A program made the position numbers and the translations under genes. The notes under the pieces were generated by a model, which saw only the letters and a program-made list of their open reading frames with translations, had not been told where the DNA came from and searched no databases. A DNA stretch of 64,000 bases from Mucilaginibacter sp. dw_454. GTDB lineage: Bacteria; Bacteroidota; Bacteroidia; Sphingobacteriales; Sphingobacteriaceae. Shown here piece after piece: positions 60,844-64,000 of the stretch; positions within the stretch are counted from its first letter, which is position 1, and every line of letters starts with the position of its first letter. Location: assembly GCF_018449775.1 (NCBI RefSeq), contig NZ_JAAVVB010000001.1:682001-746000 (forward strand), read 5' to 3'.

Positions 60844-61311
60844 CTAAATTTTGACATTAAATAAATTAATCCAGATAATTAGATGTAAAACCAGGTTGGC
60901 ATAGACGCCGGCCAACAGATCGTCGGCCATAACACCCCAGCCGCCGGGAAGCGCTTCAAGTTTGCGGATGAACAACGGTTTTAAAATGTCAAAAAATCTG
61001 AAAAGGACAAAGCCAATAACTATATTCAATATAGTTGCCGGTACAAAAAGCACGCTTACAAATAAGCCCGCAACTTCATCAATAACTACGCGGCCATGAT
61101 CTTTACCCCAAATGGGTTCAACTTTATTGCCGCTCCAAATGCCTAACGCGGTCACAACCAGTGTGAGCAATAGCGAAGGAATTAATGGCGGATAGCCAAC
61201 GTGAAACAATAAATACCAGCAAACGCAAGCAAAAAAGGCCGCTACCGTGCCCACACCTTTACCTAAGTAACCGATGCCAAAAACAGTAGCGGCCAGTTTA
61301 TGAAACAACAT
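60844..61311 (-). CDS. pgpA: PgpA-family phosphatase (phosphatidylinositol-phosphate phosphatase candidate)
   Basis: A 155-residue integral membrane phosphatase of the PgpA family. Family features are FGIGYLGKGVGTVAA near the start, DHGRVVIDEVAGLFVSVLFV with the catalytic acidic residues near residue 80, and FFDILKPLFIRKLEALPGGW plus MADDLLAGVYANL near the end. PgpA removes the phosphate of phosphatidylglycerol-phosphate. Next to inositol-phosphate synthase it may instead dephosphorylate phosphatidylinositol-phosphate, as proposed for the Bacteroides cluster. An upstream in-frame ATG at 61326 overlaps the previous gene; the ATG at 61311 matches the family start. Confidence 0.88.
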   Translation of the reverse strand: MLFHKLAATVFGIGYLGKGVGTVAAFFACVCWYLLFHVGYPPLIPSLLLTLVVTALGIWSGNKVEPIWGKDHGRVVIDEVAGLFVSVLFVPATILNIVIGFVLFRFFDILKPLFIRKLEALPGGWGVMADDLLAGVYANLVLHLIIWINLFNVKI

Positions 61312-61312
61312 G

Positions 61313-62635
61313 TTATTTTGCGTCAACCAGTTCTTCGTAGTAATCTAATCCCAGGTGGGTAATCAGATCTTCGCCCATTAAATAGCGTAACGTATTCTCT
61401 AGTTTGATCAGTTGTTTAAATATATCGTTCTCTGCAGGTAAGCCCGGTGCAGTTTGTGGCGATTTTAAGTAGAATGACAACCATTCCTGAACACCACTCA
61501 TGCCGGCACGTTTAGCAAAATCACTAAATAAAGCCAAGTCTAAAGCGATAGGTGCAGCCAGAATTGAATCGCGGCACAAAAAGTTGATCTTGATTTGCAT
61601 TTTGTAACCTAACCAGCCAAAAATGTCGATGTTGTCCCAGCTCTCTTTGTTATCACCATGTGGCGGGTAGTAGTTGATACGGATCTTGTGGAAAATGTCG
61701 CCATATAATTCGGGATTGTCTTCCGGTTTGAAAATGTCTTCCAAAACGCCCAGTTTTGAAACTTCTTTAGTTTTAAAGTTATCCGGATCATCTAGTACTA
61801 AACCATCGCGGTTACCTAAGATATTGGTAGAGAACCAACCATTAACACCCAATGATCTGGCAGCCAAGCCTGGTGCCAGGATGGTTTTCATTAAAGTTTG
61901 ACCGGTTTTAAAATCTTTACCTGCAATAGGGGTTTCAGTGATTTTAGCCAGGTCGATCAATGCAGGGATGTCAACCGTTAAGTTTGGCGCACCGTTAGCA
62001 AAAGGTATACCCAGTTTTAAAGCTGCGTAAGCGTAGATCATACTTGGCGCAATCAATTTGTCGTCGGCTTTTAAACCAGCTTCAAATTTATCTAAAGTGC
62101 TGTGTACGTCTGATGCTTCGTAATAGATTTCGGTTGAACCGCACCATACCAAAACCACACGGTCAAGACCGTTTTGCTCTTTAAAGCTTTGGATATCTTC
62201 CATTACCTGTTGAGCCAGCTCATAACGGGTACCGGTTTTTACGTGGGTAGCAGTTAGGTTTTTAGCGTAGTTTTGATCAAATGCAGCCTTCATTGGCTTT
62301 ATTTGTTCTAATTCTTCTTTAACAGCGTACAATAAACCGGCGTCTAACACCTTAGCGTTCATTGCAGACTCATATACGTTATCTGTATATACGTCCCAAC
62401 CACCCCAAACAATATCGTTTAAACTGGCCAATGGCACAAAGTCTTTAACTTTAGGGCGACGGTTTTCTGTACGTTTGCCTAGGCGGATTGTACCCATTTG
62501 GGTAAGTGAACCAATTGGCTGTGAAATTCCTTTTTTTACTGCTTCAACTCCGGCTATTAATGTAGTGGCTACTGCGCCTAATCCCGGAAGCAAAATACCA
62601 AGTTTACCCTCGGCAGGTTTGATGTTGCTTTTCAT
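61313..62635 (-). CDS. ino1: Inositol-3-phosphate synthase
   Basis: Converts glucose 6-phosphate to 1D-myo-inositol 3-phosphate with NAD. The 440-residue protein opens with a Rossmann motif LGILLPGLGAVATTLIAGVE, has WGGWDVYTDNVYESA near residue 78, a WCGSTEIYY segment and the C-terminal catalytic region DFKTGQTLMKTILAPGLAAR and KINFLCRDSILAAPIALDLA. The motifs match the bacterial MIPS family. It lies 36 bases downstream of the CerR-like reductase and 1 base upstream of pgpA, tying inositol supply to lipid synthesis. Confidence 0.94.
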   Translation of the reverse strand: MKSNIKPAEGKLGILLPGLGAVATTLIAGVEAVKKGISQPIGSLTQMGTIRLGKRTENRRPKVKDFVPLASLNDIVWGGWDVYTDNVYESAMNAKVLDAGLLYAVKEELEQIKPMKAAFDQNYAKNLTATHVKTGTRYELAQQVMEDIQSFKEQNGLDRVVLVWCGSTEIYYEASDVHSTLDKFEAGLKADDKLIAPSMIYAYAALKLGIPFANGAPNLTVDIPALIDLAKITETPIAGKDFKTGQTLMKTILAPGLAARSLGVNGWFSTNILGNRDGLVLDDPDNFKTKEVSKLGVLEDIFKPEDNPELYGDIFHKIRINYYPPHGDNKESWDNIDIFGWLGYKMQIKINFLCRDSILAAPIALDLALFSDFAKRAGMSGVQEWLSFYLKSPQTAPGLPAENDIFKQLIKLENTLRYLMGEDLITHLGLDYYEELVDAK

Positions 62636-62671
62636 TTGTAATGTAATATAGATTGATATTTGTGTACTTTG

Positions 62672-63658
62672 TTATATCCAATTATTATCCTTGTACCATT
62701 TTAAGGTTTCTTGTAAACCTTTATCTAGGGGGTAAAGCGGGTTAAATCCGAGGTCTTGTTTAGCCAGTTCGATACTACATGACCAGTTAACAGCCATTAG
62801 CTCGTTCAGTTTCTCCAGATTTAAAATAGGGGCAGTGTTCCTCAAAGAACTTACTTTTTCTGAAATGCCCGCGATTAATTTTACAAAATTTACCCAAAGA
62901 TGAAACTTCAACGTCTTTACGTTTAAAATAGTCTTGGTTAAAGTGCCTAATTCGTGCCGGTCATAAAAATTACCGTCGGCTAAGTTGTAGGTTTTCATAT
63001 CACCGGCGTTTAGAGCCAGCAGTGCTGCTTTTGCCAAATCCGTTACATAAATAAAGCTCAGCTTTTGGTTAATTCTGCCGATGTAAGGCTCCAACCGATT
63101 ACTTACCTGTTTAAAGAAGATGAAAATCCCCGTATCGCGAGGGCCGTAAACAGCCGTGGGTCTTAATATCGTATAATTTAAATCTTTAACGGCTTCCAAT
63201 TTTTTTTCTGCAAGCAATTTGCTGCGTCCGTAAGCGGTAATAGGGTTGGGGGGGCTATCCTCGGTAATGACACCGCCCCAGGTTTTTAGTGGGCCAATGG
63301 CTGCAAGACTGCTGATCAATACGAACTTTTTCAAAACAGTGCCTAATGCTAAAGCCGCTTGGGCAAGGTTAGCAGTGTAGTCGGCATTTACTTTATTGTA
63401 TTCCTCTTCCGAGATAGCCCTGGTAAGGCCGGCTGCGTGGATGATGTAATTAAATTGCTTATCTAAAAATTCAGCTTTAAGCGATTCAATATTAGCATAA
63501 TCGAGGTAGATATATTGAACGTTCAGATCTTTAAGATGCTCGATCTTACTATTTTTTCTGACTGCTGCGAATACCTCGAGGTTGTTTTGCAGCGCTTCAA
63601 TGATCAGGTGGTAGCCAACAAATCCACTTGCGCCGGTTATTAAAACCCGTTCCTTCAT
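62672..63658 (-). CDS. NAD-dependent epimerase/reductase, ceramide reductase (CerR)-like
   Basis: A 328-residue extended short-chain dehydrogenase. The nucleotide-binding motif is TGASGFVGYH (residues 8-17), the catalytic serine lies in VLISSLAAIG (about 116) and the catalytic pair is Y143-x3-K147 in TAYGRSKLLAEK. In Caulobacter, CerR is a member of this superfamily that reduces 3-oxo-ceramide to ceramide. Its start overlaps the stop of the GNAT-like gene by 4 bases (ATGA), implying co-translation. Sugar epimerase activity would be the default family reading; the ceramide role comes from the neighbours. Confidence 0.83.
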   Translation of the reverse strand: MKERVLITGASGFVGYHLIIEALQNNLEVFAAVRKNSKIEHLKDLNVQYIYLDYANIESLKAEFLDKQFNYIIHAAGLTRAISEEEYNKVNADYTANLAQAALALGTVLKKFVLISSLAAIGPLKTWGGVITEDSPPNPITAYGRSKLLAEKKLEAVKDLNYTILRPTAVYGPRDTGIFIFFKQVSNRLEPYIGRINQKLSFIYVTDLAKAALLALNAGDMKTYNLADGNFYDRHELGTLTKTILNVKTLKFHLWVNFVKLIAGISEKVSSLRNTAPILNLEKLNELMAVNWSCSIELAKQDLGFNPLYPLDKGLQETLKWYKDNNWI

Positions 63659-64000
63659 ATTGCTTTTTGGTACAAGCGGTATTTTTTGTATGGATCGCCT
63701 TTTATAGCTATAATGGCTTCATTGATCAATGTATTATTCTCTAACGTCCATCCGGCTTCGGCCCATTTTAATCCTCTTTCAGTATAATTTTTGATGATGG
63801 TACCGTACAATACTGCTTCAATACCCATCTTACGGTAACCATCAACCACACCTAAGGCGTATATGCGCAGACTTTGAATCTTCTTTTTGCCGAACAGCAG
63901 TTTAAAGATCCCCGTAGGGAATAAGCGGCCTTTTTTTATGGTCTTAAAGATCTCGTTGTAATTAAGGAGTGCCAGGCCAAAGGCAACGATTTTACCATCT
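63655..64000 (-). CDS. GNAT-fold acyltransferase resembling bacterial ceramide synthase, C-terminal part, cut by window edge
   Basis: Only the last 114 residues are inside the window; the 5' part lies beyond 64000. The visible part has a GNAT-like strand and helix order: KIVAFGLALLNYNEIFKTIK, LRIYALGVVDGYRKMGIEAV (the A-site glycine region), TERGLKWAEAGWTLENNTLI and IKGDPYKKYRLYQKAI. This resembles the C-terminal domain of the GNAT-type ceramide synthase (bCerS) encoded near serine palmitoyltransferase in Bacteroidota and Caulobacter. The stop overlaps the CerR-like gene by 4 bases. Assignment rests on the partial sequence and context. Confidence 0.75.
   Translation of the reverse strand, partial: DGKIVAFGLALLNYNEIFKTIKKGRLFPTGIFKLLFGKKKIQSLRIYALGVVDGYRKMGIEAVLYGTIIKNYTERGLKWAEAGWTLENNTLINEAIIAIKGDPYKKYRLYQKAI

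Overview
The window looks like a chromosome segment of a Bacteroidota bacterium of the Sphingobacteriaceae type (Mucilaginibacter or Pedobacter-like). This rests on the moderate GC content, the TAnnTTTG promoter boxes just upstream of many starts, the near absence of Shine-Dalgarno sequences, two secreted proteins with gliding/type IX secretion C-terminal domains, several 3-keto-disaccharide hydrolase (DUF1080) paralogues and a sphingolipid gene cluster. The genus is inference. I see no tRNA, rRNA operon, CRISPR array, transposase, integrase or phage gene.

Layout. 1-5100: the start of lepA, two zinc-ribbon membrane proteins, a SHOCT-domain protein, a sigma-54 activator with an altered GAFTGA loop and a secreted lipocalin-like protein. 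5166-5552: RNase P RNA, followed by a 30-bp perfect inverted repeat. 5676-9879: a lipoprotein/SCO/cytochrome c operon, a DinB-like and a methyltransferase gene, and a GH1 glucosidase. 9847-18196: two large sensor kinases around glutaryl-CoA dehydrogenase, folB and a GlcD-like oxidase. 18341-24026: two tandem PKD-rich type IX cargo paralogues. 24115-33590: DUF1080 hydrolase, MATE exporter, DinB-like and VOC proteins, GlxA-type regulator, YjbQ, small membrane proteins, methyltransferase, SIMPL protein, thioesterase and Hsp20. 33794-39396: YajQ, ppk-ppx, ubiX and a kinase with six 21-residue coiled-coil repeats. 39714-46529: a second DUF1080 protein and an arginine block (arginine decarboxylase, CtlX citrulline hydrolase, arginine deiminase-like enzyme, argS). 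46750-55032: small proteins, third DUF1080 protein, MazG-like hydrolase, pseudouridine synthase, secreted Gfo/Idh/MocA oxidoreductase, DEAD-box helicase, CAP-domain protein and a TPR membrane protein interrupted at a run of nine A.

55197-64000 is the most notable region. It is a nearly continuous minus-strand set that reads as a ceramide-to-inositol-phosphoceramide pathway: a GNAT-fold protein resembling bacterial ceramide synthase (cut by the window edge), a CerR-like NAD-dependent reductase, myo-inositol-phosphate synthase, a PgpA-type phosphatase, a DUF5686-like outer-membrane protein, a CDP-alcohol phosphotransferase, a DUF4833 protein, an FA2H/Scs7-like fatty-acid hydroxylase and a PAP2/Aur1-like transferase. 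The parts have precedents in Caulobacter (ceramide) and Bacteroides (inositol lipids). Their combination with a fatty-acid hydroxylase and two proteins of unknown role suggests production of hydroxylated inositol sphingolipids. Serine palmitoyltransferase is not in the window.

Other points worth following: very short or leaderless 5' ends predicted for folB, argS, a helicase and lepA; a possible -1 frameshift or phase-variable A9 tract; a candidate small RNA between ppx and ubiX; and dispersed palindromic repeats next to rnpB, ubiX and one DUF1080 gene. All calls come from reading the sequence and translated frames; no database search was run.
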